A stretch of 64,000 bases of DNA from Limosilactobacillus secaliphilus (GTDB lineage: Bacteria; Bacillota; Bacilli; Lactobacillales; Lactobacillaceae), in NCBI RefSeq assembly GCF_001437055.1, contig NZ_JQBW01000009.1, positions 1,209 to 65,208 on the forward strand, in the 5' to 3' direction. Below are positions 54,638-63,560 of the stretch, piece by piece (the first letter of the stretch is position 1; each line of letters starts with the position of its first letter). The translations under genes and the position numbers were made by a program. The notes beneath the pieces were generated by a model. The model had not been told where the DNA came from. It ran no database searches and saw nothing but the letters and a program-made list of their open reading frames with translations.

Positions 54638-54730
54638 GGTGTTTAACCAAACCCTGTGCTCAGTTTGACGAACACACCGACGTTTTACTTAGAACAGGGC
54701 ACTTTATTTAATGAAAGGTGGATAATAGCT
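54638..54730 (+). promoter_or_regulatory. rpsO 5' leader with long-range stem
   Basis: CCCTGT (54652-54657) pairs with ACAGGG (54694-54699), enclosing 36 nt, just before the AAAGGTGG site. S15 represses its own translation through leader structures in several bacteria; this leader may do the same, but the fold is only inferred. Confidence 0.4.
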
Positions 54731-55000
54731 ATGGCTATCTCAAAGGAAAAGAAAAACGAAATCATCAAGAAGTATGCTACTCACGAAGGTGACACTGGTT
54801 CTACCCAAGTTCAAGTTGCTGTTCTGACTGCAGACATTAACGAACTGAACGATCACCTTCGTACACACAAGCATGACTACCACTCACAGCGTGGTCTGAT
54901 GAAGAAGATTGGTCATCGTCGTAACCTGCTGGCTTACCTGCGTCGGACTGATCTGCCTGCATACCGTGAACTGATCAAGAGCCTCGGTCTGCGTCGTTAA
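54731..55000 (+). CDS. rpsO: 30S ribosomal protein S15
   Basis: Primary binder of the 16S rRNA central domain. 89 residues starting [29 protein letters not shown], with the [18 protein letters not shown] and [12 protein letters not shown] rRNA-contact helices. ORFs from 54656 would include the leader; ATG 54731 follows AAAGGTGG. Own promoter and terminator. Confidence 0.98.
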   Translation: MAISKEKKNEIIKKYATHEGDTGSTQVQVAVLTADINELNDHLRTHKHDYHSQRGLMKKIGHRRNLLAYLRRTDLPAYRELIKSLGLRR

Positions 55001-55020
55001 TTTCAAATTCACTTTGATGA

Positions 55021-55050
55021 AAAAGGATGGGTTAGTGCCCATCCTTTTTT
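55021..55050 (+). terminator. rpsO terminator
   Basis: Stem GGATGGG / CCCATCC with loop TTAGTG, followed by six T. Confidence 0.93.
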
Positions 55051-55182
55051 ATTTTGCTTGATTTTCAATCTGCAAGGGTCCTGTGTTATGATTATTCTTA
55101 GCATTTAAGTGTTGAAGTAAATCCCGTTAAACATCCTGTTTAGCGAGGCATTTAAAATTGAATCAGAACGAAGGAGACACTA

Positions 55183-56967
55183 TTGAGTAAAATTAAAGTG
55201 ATCCCGTTTGGCGGTGTGCGCGAGAACGGGAAAAATATGTACGCAGTTGAAATCAATTCACAGATTTTCATTCTGGATTGTGGTTTAAAGTATCCTGAAA
55301 ATGAATTAATGGGGATTGATGTTGTCATTCCTGATTGGTCATACCTGGAATCACACGCTAAGCAGATTGCAGGGGTCTTTCTAACCCACGGCCATGCGGA
55401 TGCGATCGGTACTTTGCCTTACTTCTTGAACGATTTTAAGGTACCGGTCTTTGGTAGTCAGTTAACGATTGCACTGGCCAAATTAGCGGTTGAAGAGCAT
55501 TCTGAGGTCAAGAACTTCAATGACTATCACGTCGTTGACCCGGACACAGAGATTGACTTCAAGGACGTAACGGTTTCCTTCTTCAGTACGACCCACACGA
55601 TTCCGAATTCAATGGGGATTGTGCTGCACACTGATGAAGGCAGCATCGTTTACACTGGTGACTTTAAGTTTGATCAGACGGCACAAGATGGTTATAAGAC
55701 CGACTTGTCACAGTTGGCAAAGGTCGGCGATGAAGGTGTTCTGCTCCTGTTGAGCGATTCTGCCGGGGCTGGAATTACTGGTGCCAACACGCGTGAAAAA
55801 GACATTGCCGAGTATATCGAAGATGCATTCGCCAACTTTGACGGCCGGATCGTTGTCGGTAGTGTGGCATCCAACATCATGCGGGTGCAACAGATTATTG
55901 ATGCGGCTCACGCAACGGGCCGTAAGATTGCCCTGTCTGGGAAGGACCTGGAGCAGGTGATCGATACTGCAATGTCCTTGCACAAACTACACGTACCAAA
56001 AAACATGTTCATCTCACTGAAAGCGGCCAACAAGCTGGATCCTAAAGAACAAGTAATCTTGGTTACCGGTCGATTAGGTGAACCACTGAAAGCCCTGCAA
56101 GCAATTGCCCATGGTGATGACAAGGACATCCACCTGAATGAAAATGACCTGGTATTTGTGACGACGACACCAACTTATGCGATGGAAACGGTCGAGCAGA
56201 AGGTAACCGACTCACTTTACCATGCGGGTGCGGAAGTTAAGTTTATTGCTCATGACCTTAACCCATCTGGCCAGGCCAATCAGAATGACGAGCAACTGAT
56301 GCTGAACTTCATGAAGCCAAAGTTCTTCATGCCCATTCAGGGTGAATACCGTCTGCTGGATGCCCATGCTCAACTGGCCGAAGAAGTGGGAATTCCTAAG
56401 GACCACATTTTCCTGACCAAGAATGGTGATGTCCTTGATTACAAGGATGGCCATTTCCACATTGGTGACCATGTTGAAGTTGGCAACACGATGATTGATG
56501 GGACCGGCGTTGGTGATATTGGTAACATCGTTTTGCGTGACCGGCGTGTATTGTCAGAAGATGGCATTTTCGTGGTGGTAGCAACGATTGACCGCAAGAA
56601 AAAGAAGATTGTTGCCCGGCCACAGATCACTTCACGGGGCTTCGTGTTCGTGAAGACCAACCACCAGTTAATGAAGCAGAGTGCGGATCTGGTTGAGAAG
56701 ACGATCCAGGAAGACCTGAATAAGAAAGAGTTTGACTGGAGTCATCTGAAGCAGAATGTCCGGGAGAAACTCAACCGCTTCCTGTTTAACCAAACGAAGC
56801 GGCACCCAGTTATTTTGCCGGTCATTATGGAAGTCAACCAGCATCCAAAGCGGAAGAATCACTCCAAGAAGAACCACCACGCTAACAAGAAGCAGGGTGG
56901 CTCCCAGAATACTGCTAAGGAACACAAGAATCACAAGCCAGCTGAAAAGAAGTCCCAACAGGATTAA
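55183..56967 (+). CDS. rnjB: Ribonuclease J2 (degenerate active site)
   Basis: A metallo-beta-lactamase/beta-CASP RNase that pairs with RNase J1 in mRNA decay and rRNA maturation. 594 residues. The metal motif reads HGHADAIG (about 69-76) instead of HGHEDHIG, and the later motif HDLNPSGQANQ replaces the usual H-x-SGH-x, as in J2-type subunits, so catalysis is probably weak. A Lys/His/Asn-rich tail (about 555-594) is likely disordered. TTG start after AAGGAG. Located after rpsO. Confidence 0.9.
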   Translation: MSKIKVIPFGGVRENGKNMYAVEINSQIFILDCGLKYPENELMGIDVVIPDWSYLESHAKQIAGVFLTHGHADAIGTLPYFLNDFKVPVFGSQLTIALAKLAVEEHSEVKNFNDYHVVDPDTEIDFKDVTVSFFSTTHTIPNSMGIVLHTDEGSIVYTGDFKFDQTAQDGYKTDLSQLAKVGDEGVLLLLSDSAGAGITGANTREKDIAEYIEDAFANFDGRIVVGSVASNIMRVQQIIDAAHATGRKIALSGKDLEQVIDTAMSLHKLHVPKNMFISLKAANKLDPKEQVILVTGRLGEPLKALQAIAHGDDKDIHLNENDLVFVTTTPTYAMETVEQKVTDSLYHAGAEVKFIAHDLNPSGQANQNDEQLMLNFMKPKFFMPIQGEYRLLDAHAQLAEEVGIPKDHIFLTKNGDVLDYKDGHFHIGDHVEVGNTMIDGTGVGDIGNIVLRDRRVLSEDGIFVVVATIDRKKKKIVARPQITSRGFVFVKTNHQLMKQSADLVEKTIQEDLNKKEFDWSHLKQNVREKLNRFLFNQTKRHPVILPVIMEVNQHPKRKNHSKKNHHANKKQGGSQNTAKEHKNHKPAEKKSQQD

Positions 56968-56995
56968 GCGACTGGTTCATTAATTCATACTAGTT

Positions 56996-57047
56996 ACAGA
57001 GCGTGACTAAGGAGCTATTGATCAACTTCTGGCACGCTCTGTTTTTC
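56996..57047 (+). terminator. rnjB terminator
   Basis: Stem ACAGAGCGTG / CACGCTCTGT with a 27-nt loop, then TTTTTC. The long loop may carry its own small stem. Confidence 0.75.
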
Positions 57048-57064
57048 ATGACGGGGGTGGCCAA

Positions 57065-57961
57065 ATGAAGTTGACACAAGAGCAAGAACATGAAATTACA
57101 CTGGCTAAACATGAATTGACGACTAAGCAGGCACGTCAAGCGGCCAAACGACTGGCGGCTCTTGATGCGCAGGTCGATTCTGTGCAAGTGCGTTACCTGT
57201 ATGGTCAAGCATTGCAGGCTGATCATCAGTACACTAAGGCTTGGCGCTTAATTGAGAATGATCATGATTTTTATTTAGCAAATACACAACGGCAGCACTT
57301 TTACTTGTCGGTGATGTTGGACAACCAGCTCTTTATTAGTGCCCGCTTGTTTGCTAATCAACTGGCAGACCAGAATATGATTGCCGATATCCAAGAAGCA
57401 GAAAACCAAGCTTTAGCTACAGAATCAGCAACCATTGCGGCGCGGGAAAAGAATTTTTACCACTTAGGCGATAATTCACTTCATGTCCAGCAGGAGCGCT
57501 TTGAAGAGGCAGCCAAACTGCCATTAGCCAACTATTTAAAGGCGGCACAGTTTGTGATCCGCGATCCGTATGTCCATCCATTATTGCGGTCGAGTGTGAT
57601 TCAAGACTTAGCGAACTTGAAAATTGATCGGCAGCTGACTTTCTACTGGTTAGACGGGCAGGAATACACAGTTAACCCGGCCAAATTAAAACCGTTGGAT
57701 CAGATCCCCGTCGTTTCACGGATAATCAGTCGTTTGGAGGCCAAGTATTCACAGGACGATCCTTTGTCGTTTCAATCCTTCATCCAGACTTTTCATCTGC
57801 AACTCATTCTCCTGTATCCGCGGATTGAGGAGACCATTGTCGATGAGGATGCCTGGTATGAAGTCTTAACTTCGTATTCCAGTACCGATAATAGTGACTT
57901 GATTCAGCAAACTTATGCCTGGCAGAGAAAATTGATGAAAATTATTCAGAAGTTGATGTAG
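57065..57961 (+). CDS. TPR-like helical hypothetical protein
   Basis: 298 residues, predicted all-helical, with TPR-like stretches in the first 110 residues (TKQARQAAKRLAALDAQVD, YGQALQADHQYTKAWRLI). The C-terminal part (about 150-290) has no recognised motif. Soluble. The ATG follows GGGGGTGG. It lies between rnjB and tuf. Function unknown; probably a conserved lactobacillus protein. Confidence 0.75.
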   Translation: MKLTQEQEHEITLAKHELTTKQARQAAKRLAALDAQVDSVQVRYLYGQALQADHQYTKAWRLIENDHDFYLANTQRQHFYLSVMLDNQLFISARLFANQLADQNMIADIQEAENQALATESATIAAREKNFYHLGDNSLHVQQERFEEAAKLPLANYLKAAQFVIRDPYVHPLLRSSVIQDLANLKIDRQLTFYWLDGQEYTVNPAKLKPLDQIPVVSRIISRLEAKYSQDDPLSFQSFIQTFHLQLILLYPRIEETIVDEDAWYEVLTSYSSTDNSDLIQQTYAWQRKLMKIIQKLM

Positions 57962-57999
57962 GCGTGTGCCTGTTTTCTAGAAAAAGTCAGTCAAATACG

Positions 58000-58028
58000 T
58001 TTACAAATCAAAATCGAACTGATATTAT
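58000..58028 (+). promoter_or_regulatory. tuf promoter P1
   Basis: TTTACA (58000-58005) and TATTAT (58023-58028) with 17 bp between. Confidence 0.6.
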
Positions 58029-58063
58029 GATTAAGAATTCTTTCGGTTGCCGTGATTCAGCCT

Positions 58064-58091
58064 TTGAATCAGGTTCCGGAAGTAGTATAAT
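58064..58091 (+). promoter_or_regulatory. tuf promoter P2
   Basis: TTGAAT (58064-58069) and TATAAT (58086-58091) with 16 bp between. The -35 lies in the right arm of an inverted repeat, GATTCA...TGAATC. Confidence 0.75.
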
Positions 58092-58167
58092 GTAAGCAAG
58101 GGTGTGCCGGTGATTGCTTTGTGGTCACCGACATGATACTTGTATTTTTTTCAGGAGGGTTTCATTA

Positions 58168-59358
58168 ATGGCAGAAAAAGAACATTATGAACGTACTAAA
58201 CCCCATGTCAACATTGGTACTATTGGCCACGTTGACCATGGGAAGACTACTTTGACGGCTGCTATCACCAAGGTATTGGCTGAAAAGGGTCTGGCTAAGC
58301 AGGAAAAGTTTGAAGATATCGATGCTGCGCCAGAAGAAAAGGAACGTGGTATCACTATCAACACTGCCCACGTTGAATATGAAACGGAAAAGCGTCACTA
58401 CGCACACATTGATGCGCCAGGCCACGCCGACTACGTTAAGAACATGATCACTGGTGCCGCACAAATGGATGGTGCTATCCTGGTTGTTGCTGCGGATGAT
58501 GGTCCTATGCCACAAACCCGTGAACACATCCTGTTGGCTCGTCAAGTTGGTGTTAAGTACATCGTTGTATTCCTTAACAAGTGTGACCTTGTTGACGACG
58601 ATGAACTGATCGACTTGGTTGAAATGGAAGTTCGTGACTTACTGTCCGAATACGACTTCCCTGGTGATGATATTCCGGTTATCCGTGGTTCTGCTCTGAA
58701 GGCTCTTCAGGGTGACCCAGAACAAGAAAAGGTTATCTTACACCTGATGGATGTTATCGATGACTACATCCCAACTCCAAAGCGTCCTACTGACAAGCCA
58801 TTCATGATGCCTGTCGAAGACGTCTTCACCATTACTGGTCGTGGTACTGTTGCTTCTGGTCGTATCGACCGTGGTACTGTTAAGATCGGTGACGAAGTTG
58901 AAATCGTTGGTCTTGTTGAAGACGTTCTGAAGTCAACTGTTACCGGTGTTGAAATGTTCCACAAGACCCTGGATGTTGGTGAAGCTGGGGACAACGTTGG
59001 TGTTCTGCTTCGTGGTATTGCTCACGATCAAGTACAACGTGGTCAAGTTCTGGCTGCACCTGGTTCTATCAAGACCCACAAGAAGTTCAAGGGTGAAGTT
59101 TATGTTATGACCAAAGAAGAAGGTGGCCGTCACACCCCATTCTTCTCTGACTACCAGCCACAATTCTACTTCCACACCACTGATGTTACTGGTAAGATTG
59201 AATTACCAGACGGTGTTGAAATGGTTATGCCTGGGGACAACGTTACCTTTACTGTTGAACTGCAAAAGCCAGTTGCCCTGGAAAAGGGTCTGAAGTTCAC
59301 TATTCGTGAAGGTGGACACACTGTTGGTGCCGGTGTTGTTTCCGACGTCTTAGACTAA
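58168..59358 (+). CDS. tuf: Elongation factor Tu
   Basis: A GTPase that delivers aminoacyl-tRNA to the ribosome. 396 residues: [10 protein letters not shown] (18-27 region), [27 protein letters not shown] near 135, then beta-barrel domains 2 and 3 with the C-terminal [15 protein letters not shown]. Codons are strongly biased toward optimal ones. ATG 58168 follows CAGGAGGG; an earlier TTG lacks a site. Two tandem promoters. Confidence 0.99.
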   Translation: MAEKEHYERTKPHVNIGTIGHVDHGKTTLTAAITKVLAEKGLAKQEKFEDIDAAPEEKERGITINTAHVEYETEKRHYAHIDAPGHADYVKNMITGAAQMDGAILVVAADDGPMPQTREHILLARQVGVKYIVVFLNKCDLVDDDELIDLVEMEVRDLLSEYDFPGDDIPVIRGSALKALQGDPEQEKVILHLMDVIDDYIPTPKRPTDKPFMMPVEDVFTITGRGTVASGRIDRGTVKIGDEVEIVGLVEDVLKSTVTGVEMFHKTLDVGEAGDNVGVLLRGIAHDQVQRGQVLAAPGSIKTHKKFKGEVYVMTKEEGGRHTPFFSDYQPQFYFHTTDVTGKIELPDGVEMVMPGDNVTFTVELQKPVALEKGLKFTIREGGHTVGAGVVSDVLD

Positions 59359-59372
59359 TTATTTAGTCCATT

Positions 59373-59404
59373 AAAAAAAGTCCTAGGTTTCCTAGGGCTT
59401 TTTT
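59373..59404 (+). terminator. tuf terminator
   Basis: Stem AAGTCCTAGG / CCTAGGGCTT (one wobble) with loop TTT, followed by T-run. Confidence 0.92.
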
Positions 59405-59417
59405 GTTTTACAAAATA

Positions 59418-59429
59418 TTTCGGCCGAAA
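59418..59429. promoter_or_regulatory. 12-bp palindrome upstream of tig
   Basis: TTTCGGCCGAAA is a perfect palindrome between the tuf terminator and the tig promoter. The regulator is unknown and it may be chance. Confidence 0.3.
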
Positions 59430-59451
59430 ACGGTTAAGTCGCCGTTAAATC

Positions 59452-59480
59452 TTGAAATAATTCGGTGCTTAAGTTAGACT
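59452..59480 (+). promoter_or_regulatory. tig promoter
   Basis: TTGAAA (59452-59457) and TAGACT (59475-59480) with 17 bp between, about 60 bp before the tig start. Confidence 0.55.
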
Positions 59481-59541
59481 TAGAAGGTATGTAATGGGCA
59501 ATGTTACTTGTCCGAATATGATTGTTATTGGAGGAAATGAA

Positions 59542-60879
59542 ATGTCAGCAAAATGGGAACGCGATAAAGACGCCGCCAAAGGGACATTGACTTTTGATAT
59601 TGATGTTAAAACTGTGCAGAAGGGAATCGATGACGCTTTTAAGAAGACTCAAAAGAAGATTACGGTTCCTGGCTTCCGTAAGGGTCATGTACCGCGGGCA
59701 ATCTTCAACCAGATGTACGGTGAAGAATCTTTATACCAGGATGCTTTAAACGATGTTCTGCCATCTGCATATGAAGACGCAGTTAAGGAAACGAAGATCG
59801 AACCAGTTGACCAACCACAAGTAAGTATTGAAAGTATGGAAAAGGGTCAACCATGGAGCATCAAGGCTGAAGTTGCTGTTAAGCCAGAAGTTAAGCTTGG
59901 TGACTACAAGGGTATGTCAGTACCTAAGCAAGACACTGAAGTCAGCGATGACGATGTCAATGCTGAATTGGAACGTAAGCGCCAGCAACAAGCTGAACTG
60001 GTATTGAAGGAAGACAAGCCAGCTGAAAAGGGCGACACGGTTGTTATCGACTACGAAGGTAGTGTTGATGGCAAGAAGTTCGATGGCGGTTCCGCTGACA
60101 ACTACTCTCTGGAATTAGGCTCTGGCAGCTTCATTCCTGGCTTTGAAGACCAATTAATTGGCCACAAAGCTGGTGACGATGTCGAAGTTAAGGTTACCTT
60201 CCCTAAGGATTACCATGCTAAGAACTTAGCTGGTAAGGATGCTATCTTCAAGGTTAAGATGCACGAAGTTAAGGAAAAGCAACTGCCAGACTTGGATGAT
60301 GACTTTGCCAAGGACGTTGACGAAGATGTTGACACTCTGGATGAATTGAAGAAGAAGACGCGCAAGCAGTTGGAAGACAACAAGCAATCTGCTGCCAAGG
60401 CCGCAATTGAAGATGCTGCCGTTGACGCTGCTGTTGCCAACGCTACTGTTCAAGACATTCCACAAGCAATGCTGGACGAAGACACTAACCGTCAAATCCA
60501 ACAATACTTGGCAGGTATGCAACAACAGGGGATCAACCCTAAGATGTACTTCCAGATCACTGGTACCACTGAAGACGACCTGAAGAAGCAATTCTCCGGC
60601 GATGCTGCTAAGCGGGTTAAGACCAACTTGGTACTGGAAGCCATCGTTAAGGATGCTAAGCTGACTGCCAGCGATGACGAAATCAAGGACGAAATTGCTG
60701 ACTTAGCAAAGCAATTCGGTATGGAAAAGGATGCCGTTGAAAAGAGTCTGTCAAAGGACATGCTGTCACACGACATTGAAATCAAGAAGGCTGTTGACCT
60801 GATTGCTGATTCTGCAAAGCAAGACCTGCCTGCAGAAGATGACAAGAAGGACAAGAAGGCTGACAAAGAAGCTAAATAA
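59542..60879 (+). CDS. tig: Trigger factor
   Basis: A ribosome-bound chaperone with peptidyl-prolyl isomerase activity. 445 residues: N-terminal ribosome-binding domain with [16 protein letters not shown]-type PPIase domain (about 155-245, [20 protein letters not shown]) and a helical C-terminal domain ending in a Lys/Asp/Glu-rich tail. An earlier ATG (59494) lacks a site; GGAGGAAA precedes ATG 59542. It stands between tuf and clpX, the usual order in lactobacilli. Confidence 0.97.
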   Translation: MSAKWERDKDAAKGTLTFDIDVKTVQKGIDDAFKKTQKKITVPGFRKGHVPRAIFNQMYGEESLYQDALNDVLPSAYEDAVKETKIEPVDQPQVSIESMEKGQPWSIKAEVAVKPEVKLGDYKGMSVPKQDTEVSDDDVNAELERKRQQQAELVLKEDKPAEKGDTVVIDYEGSVDGKKFDGGSADNYSLELGSGSFIPGFEDQLIGHKAGDDVEVKVTFPKDYHAKNLAGKDAIFKVKMHEVKEKQLPDLDDDFAKDVDEDVDTLDELKKKTRKQLEDNKQSAAKAAIEDAAVDAAVANATVQDIPQAMLDEDTNRQIQQYLAGMQQQGINPKMYFQITGTTEDDLKKQFSGDAAKRVKTNLVLEAIVKDAKLTASDDEIKDEIADLAKQFGMEKDAVEKSLSKDMLSHDIEIKKAVDLIADSAKQDLPAEDDKKDKKADKEAK

Positions 60880-60904
60880 GCGTCATTGATCCAATTAATT
60901 CAAG

Positions 60905-60937
60905 AAAGGGTGCGACAAATGGCCGCGCTCTTTTTTC
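60905..60937 (+). terminator. tig terminator
   Basis: Stem AGGGTGCG / CGCGCTCT (two wobbles), followed by six T. Confidence 0.75.
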
Positions 60938-60988
60938 TTATGAATATGGCTACTGACAAACGTATTATTCGAAAGTCGACATTAATTT

Positions 60989-60997
60989 TGCTATGAT
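60989..60997 (+). promoter_or_regulatory. clpX extended -10 promoter
   Basis: TGCTATGAT (TGC plus TATGAT) about 35 bp before the clpX start; weak -35. Confidence 0.5.
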
Positions 60998-61031
60998 GTA
61001 ATTTGTGTAGCAGCCATGAGGAGGTTAATCA

Positions 61032-62282
61032 ATGTTTGAAGATACCAATGAACAAAATGTTCACTGTTCGTTTTGTGGCAAATCACAAGATGAAGTCAAA
61101 AAGATAGTTGCTGGTCCTGGTGTCTACATTTGTAACGAATGTGTTGATCTTTGTCAGCAGATCATTCAACAGGAATTAGCAGAAGACCAATCTGAAAACG
61201 AGACGTTCAAGGTACCGACCCCGGAAGAAATCATGAAGGAATTGGACGAATACGTGATTGGCCAGCATGATGCCAAGAAGACGCTGTCTGTGGCAGTTTA
61301 CAACCACTACAAGCGGGTCAACGCCATGATCACCGGCGACAACAATGATACTGAATTACAGAAGTCCAACATTGCGGTGATTGGGCCAACGGGATCCGGG
61401 AAAACCTACCTGGCTCAGTCTTTGGCCAAAATTTTGAACGTTCCATTTGCCATCGCTGACGCCACGACCTTAACGGAAGCTGGCTATGTTGGTGAAGATG
61501 TTGAAAACATTATTTTGAAGCTATTACAGGCTGCTGATTATGATGTTGATCGGGCCGAAAAAGGGATCATCTACATCGACGAAATTGATAAGATCGCCAA
61601 GAAGGCCGAAAATGTTTCCATCACGCGGGATGTTTCCGGTGAAGGTGTTCAACAGGCACTGTTGAAGATCCTGGAAGGGACCATTGCCAACGTGCCACCA
61701 CAGGGCGGACGCAAGCACCCACAACAGGAGTTTATCCAAGTTGACACGACCAACATTCTCTTCATCGTTGGTGGTGCCTTTGATGGGATCGAAAACATCA
61801 TCAAGGAACGGCTGGGCGATAAGACGATCGGTTTCGGGACCGATTCAAAGGAAGCCGTCCAGGTCAACGATAAGAACATTTTGCAGCATGTCATTCCTGA
61901 AGACTTGCTGAAGTTTGGCCTGATTCCAGAATTTATCGGTCGGCTGCCAGTGATGACGGCACTGGAGAAGTTGGATGAACATGACTTAGTTCGGATCCTG
62001 ACTGAACCAAAGAATGCCTTAGTCAAGCAATACCAAGAACTGATCAAGCTGGATGGCAGCAAGTTGCGCTTCACTGATGGCGCCCTGTCTGCAATGGCTA
62101 AGCAGGCGATTGCACGTAACACCGGTGCTCGTGGCCTGCGCTCCATTATTGAAGGCGTAATGCGCGATGTGATGTTTGATCTGCCGAGTCGCAAGGACGT
62201 GGCTGAAGTGGTCATTGACAAGAACTGTGTCGTTAACCACAGTGAACCGCGTTATATTATGAAGAACGAAGCAGCTTCATAA
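61032..62282 (+). CDS. clpX: ATP-dependent protease ATPase subunit ClpX
   Basis: An AAA+ unfoldase that feeds ClpP; degrades Spx and ssrA-tagged proteins. 416 residues: N-terminal zinc-binding domain [14 protein letters not shown]...CNECVDLC, Walker [13 protein letters not shown] near 120, Walker [10 protein letters not shown] near 180, RKHPQQEF pore loop region, IGF loop (KTIGFG near 265) for ClpP docking. It follows ATGAGGAGG and is followed by engB after 13 bp. Confidence 0.98.
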   Translation: MFEDTNEQNVHCSFCGKSQDEVKKIVAGPGVYICNECVDLCQQIIQQELAEDQSENETFKVPTPEEIMKELDEYVIGQHDAKKTLSVAVYNHYKRVNAMITGDNNDTELQKSNIAVIGPTGSGKTYLAQSLAKILNVPFAIADATTLTEAGYVGEDVENIILKLLQAADYDVDRAEKGIIYIDEIDKIAKKAENVSITRDVSGEGVQQALLKILEGTIANVPPQGGRKHPQQEFIQVDTTNILFIVGGAFDGIENIIKERLGDKTIGFGTDSKEAVQVNDKNILQHVIPEDLLKFGLIPEFIGRLPVMTALEKLDEHDLVRILTEPKNALVKQYQELIKLDGSKLRFTDGALSAMAKQAIARNTGARGLRSIIEGVMRDVMFDLPSRKDVAEVVIDKNCVVNHSEPRYIMKNEAAS

Positions 62283-62295
62283 AGGAGGAGCCAAG

Positions 62296-62886
62296 ATGGA
62301 AGTTCATTCAGTTGACTTAACCATTAGTGCTGTCGATGAAAAGCAGTACCCAGCTGGTGATCAACCGGAAATTGCCTTTGTGGGGCGGTCCAACGTGGGC
62401 AAGTCATCCTTAACCAATGTGTTGATTAACCGGCGGAACTTTGCCCATACGTCGAGTCAGCCTGGGAAGACACAAACGCTGAATTTTTATCATATCGAAG
62501 ACCAGTTGTACTTTGTCGACGTACCTGGCTATGGTTATGCCAAGGTTTCCAAGAAGCAGCGTGCCGACTTTGGGCGGATGATCGAAAACTATCTGACCAA
62601 ACGTCCCCAGTTACGCGGAGTGATTATGCTGGTTGACGGTCGGCATACACCAACTGATGATGATATCCAGATGTACCAATGGTTGTCCTATTATCAGCTG
62701 CCCGTTTTGGTTGTGGCTACCAAGATGGATAAGGTGAAGGGCAGCTGCTTCACGCAGACCACCAAGCAGGTACAGACGACGCTGGATCTGAGTTCACAAA
62801 CCCCGTTAGTCTTATTCTCAGCAAAGACGAAGCGCGGTAAGGATCAAGTTTGGCAGTGGATTGAACAGCAGACAGGAGTTAAATAA
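62296..62886 (+). CDS. engB: Ribosome biogenesis GTPase EngB/YsxC
   Basis: An essential GTPase for 50S subunit maturation. 196 residues: P-loop GRSNVGKSSL near 31, GKTQT switch, DVPGYGYAK, TKMDKVK and SAK. TAAAGGAGGAG site, 13 bp after clpX and in its operon, as in many Firmicutes. Confidence 0.97.
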   Translation: MEVHSVDLTISAVDEKQYPAGDQPEIAFVGRSNVGKSSLTNVLINRRNFAHTSSQPGKTQTLNFYHIEDQLYFVDVPGYGYAKVSKKQRADFGRMIENYLTKRPQLRGVIMLVDGRHTPTDDDIQMYQWLSYYQLPVLVVATKMDKVKGSCFTQTTKQVQTTLDLSSQTPLVLFSAKTKRGKDQVWQWIEQQTGVK

Positions 62887-63186
62887 ATGGAATTTGATGA
62901 GTATCAAAAAGCAGCTAAGCGGACCTTGTACGGTAACGAGCAAGTTTTAACCAATTGTGCACTTGGATTGGCTGGCGAAACCGGTCAAGTCGTTGATTTA
63001 GTCAAGAATTACACTTTTCGGGGCAAAAACCTGGACCGGCAGGAACTGATTCATGAAATGGGCGACGTGCTCTGGTACCTGTCACAGGTTGCCGAATGGG
63101 CCGACATTCCCTTTGACGAAGTGGCCGAAAGCAACATCAAAGCGCTGAACAAGCGTTACCCGCATGGCTACGAAAACCAAAATTAA
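62887..63186 (+). CDS. MazG-like nucleotide pyrophosphohydrolase
   Basis: 99 residues of the all-alpha MazG fold: LAGETGQVVDLVKNY and HEMGDVLWYLSQVAEW supply the ExxE...ExxD metal site. The family hydrolyses (d)NTPs, often removing damaged or excess nucleotides. Its ATG directly follows the engB stop (TAA ATG). Followed by a strong terminator. Confidence 0.88.
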   Translation: MEFDEYQKAAKRTLYGNEQVLTNCALGLAGETGQVVDLVKNYTFRGKNLDRQELIHEMGDVLWYLSQVAEWADIPFDEVAESNIKALNKRYPHGYENQN

Positions 63187-63187
63187 T

Positions 63188-63229
63188 GAAAAGCCGTGAG
63201 TGATGAGCAATTCATCATTCACGGCTTTA
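63188..63229. terminator. Bidirectional terminator after MazG-like gene
   Basis: A 17-bp stem, AAAGCCGTGAGTGATGA with TCATCATTCACGGCTTT (one G-T wobble), with loop GCAAT; works for both convergent genes. Confidence 0.9.
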
Positions 63230-63245
63230 TGCGTTCTTAAGTTGA

Positions 63246-63383
63246 TTACTTGTCTTCTTTTTTCTGATCAGCGCTTTGCTTGTCTTTGTCTTTATTTTCA
63301 GGCTTGTGTTTGCGCTTGGGGTCGACAGCTAGTTGATCAAAAAGCTTGTCGAGCTGTTGACTGCGCCGAGTTACTAATCCCAT
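63246..63383 (-). CDS. Short conserved hypothetical protein (SPJ_0845-like)
   Basis: A 45-residue microprotein starting MGLVTRRSQQLDKLFDQLAV and ending in a very charged Lys/Asp/Glu/Gln tail. The beginning resembles the short SPJ_0845-type family of Lactobacillales (MGL...R...L..LF..FA). AAAGGGAG lies 8 nt upstream. Soluble, probably partly disordered; function unknown. It is convergent with the MazG-like gene. Confidence 0.7.
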   Translation of the reverse strand: MGLVTRRSQQLDKLFDQLAVDPKRKHKPENKDKDKQSADQKKEDK

Positions 63384-63498
63384 CTGTATCGCTCCCTTTA
63401 TTTTTCATAAATGAAGTATAACATAAGCTGACTGATGGGGCATGGATCCGGATTTTTTGTATAAATCGGCCCAAATCAGGAATTTTTATGCGTAAATC

Positions 63499-63527
63499 TT
63501 GCATATTAATTGATAGCCCGGTATAAT
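63499..63527 (+). promoter_or_regulatory. Promoter of the ABC transporter gene
   Basis: TTGCAT (63499-63504) and TATAAT (63522-63527) separated by 17 bp, about 35 bp before the start codon. Near consensus. Confidence 0.85.
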
Positions 63528-63560
63528 ATGCTTATCAATTAGAGAAGGTAAGGGGATAAA

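Noticed and set aside
61649-62221. 190-codon antisense ORF inside clpX
   Set aside because: Low-complexity Ser-rich shadow frame; clpX is unambiguous.
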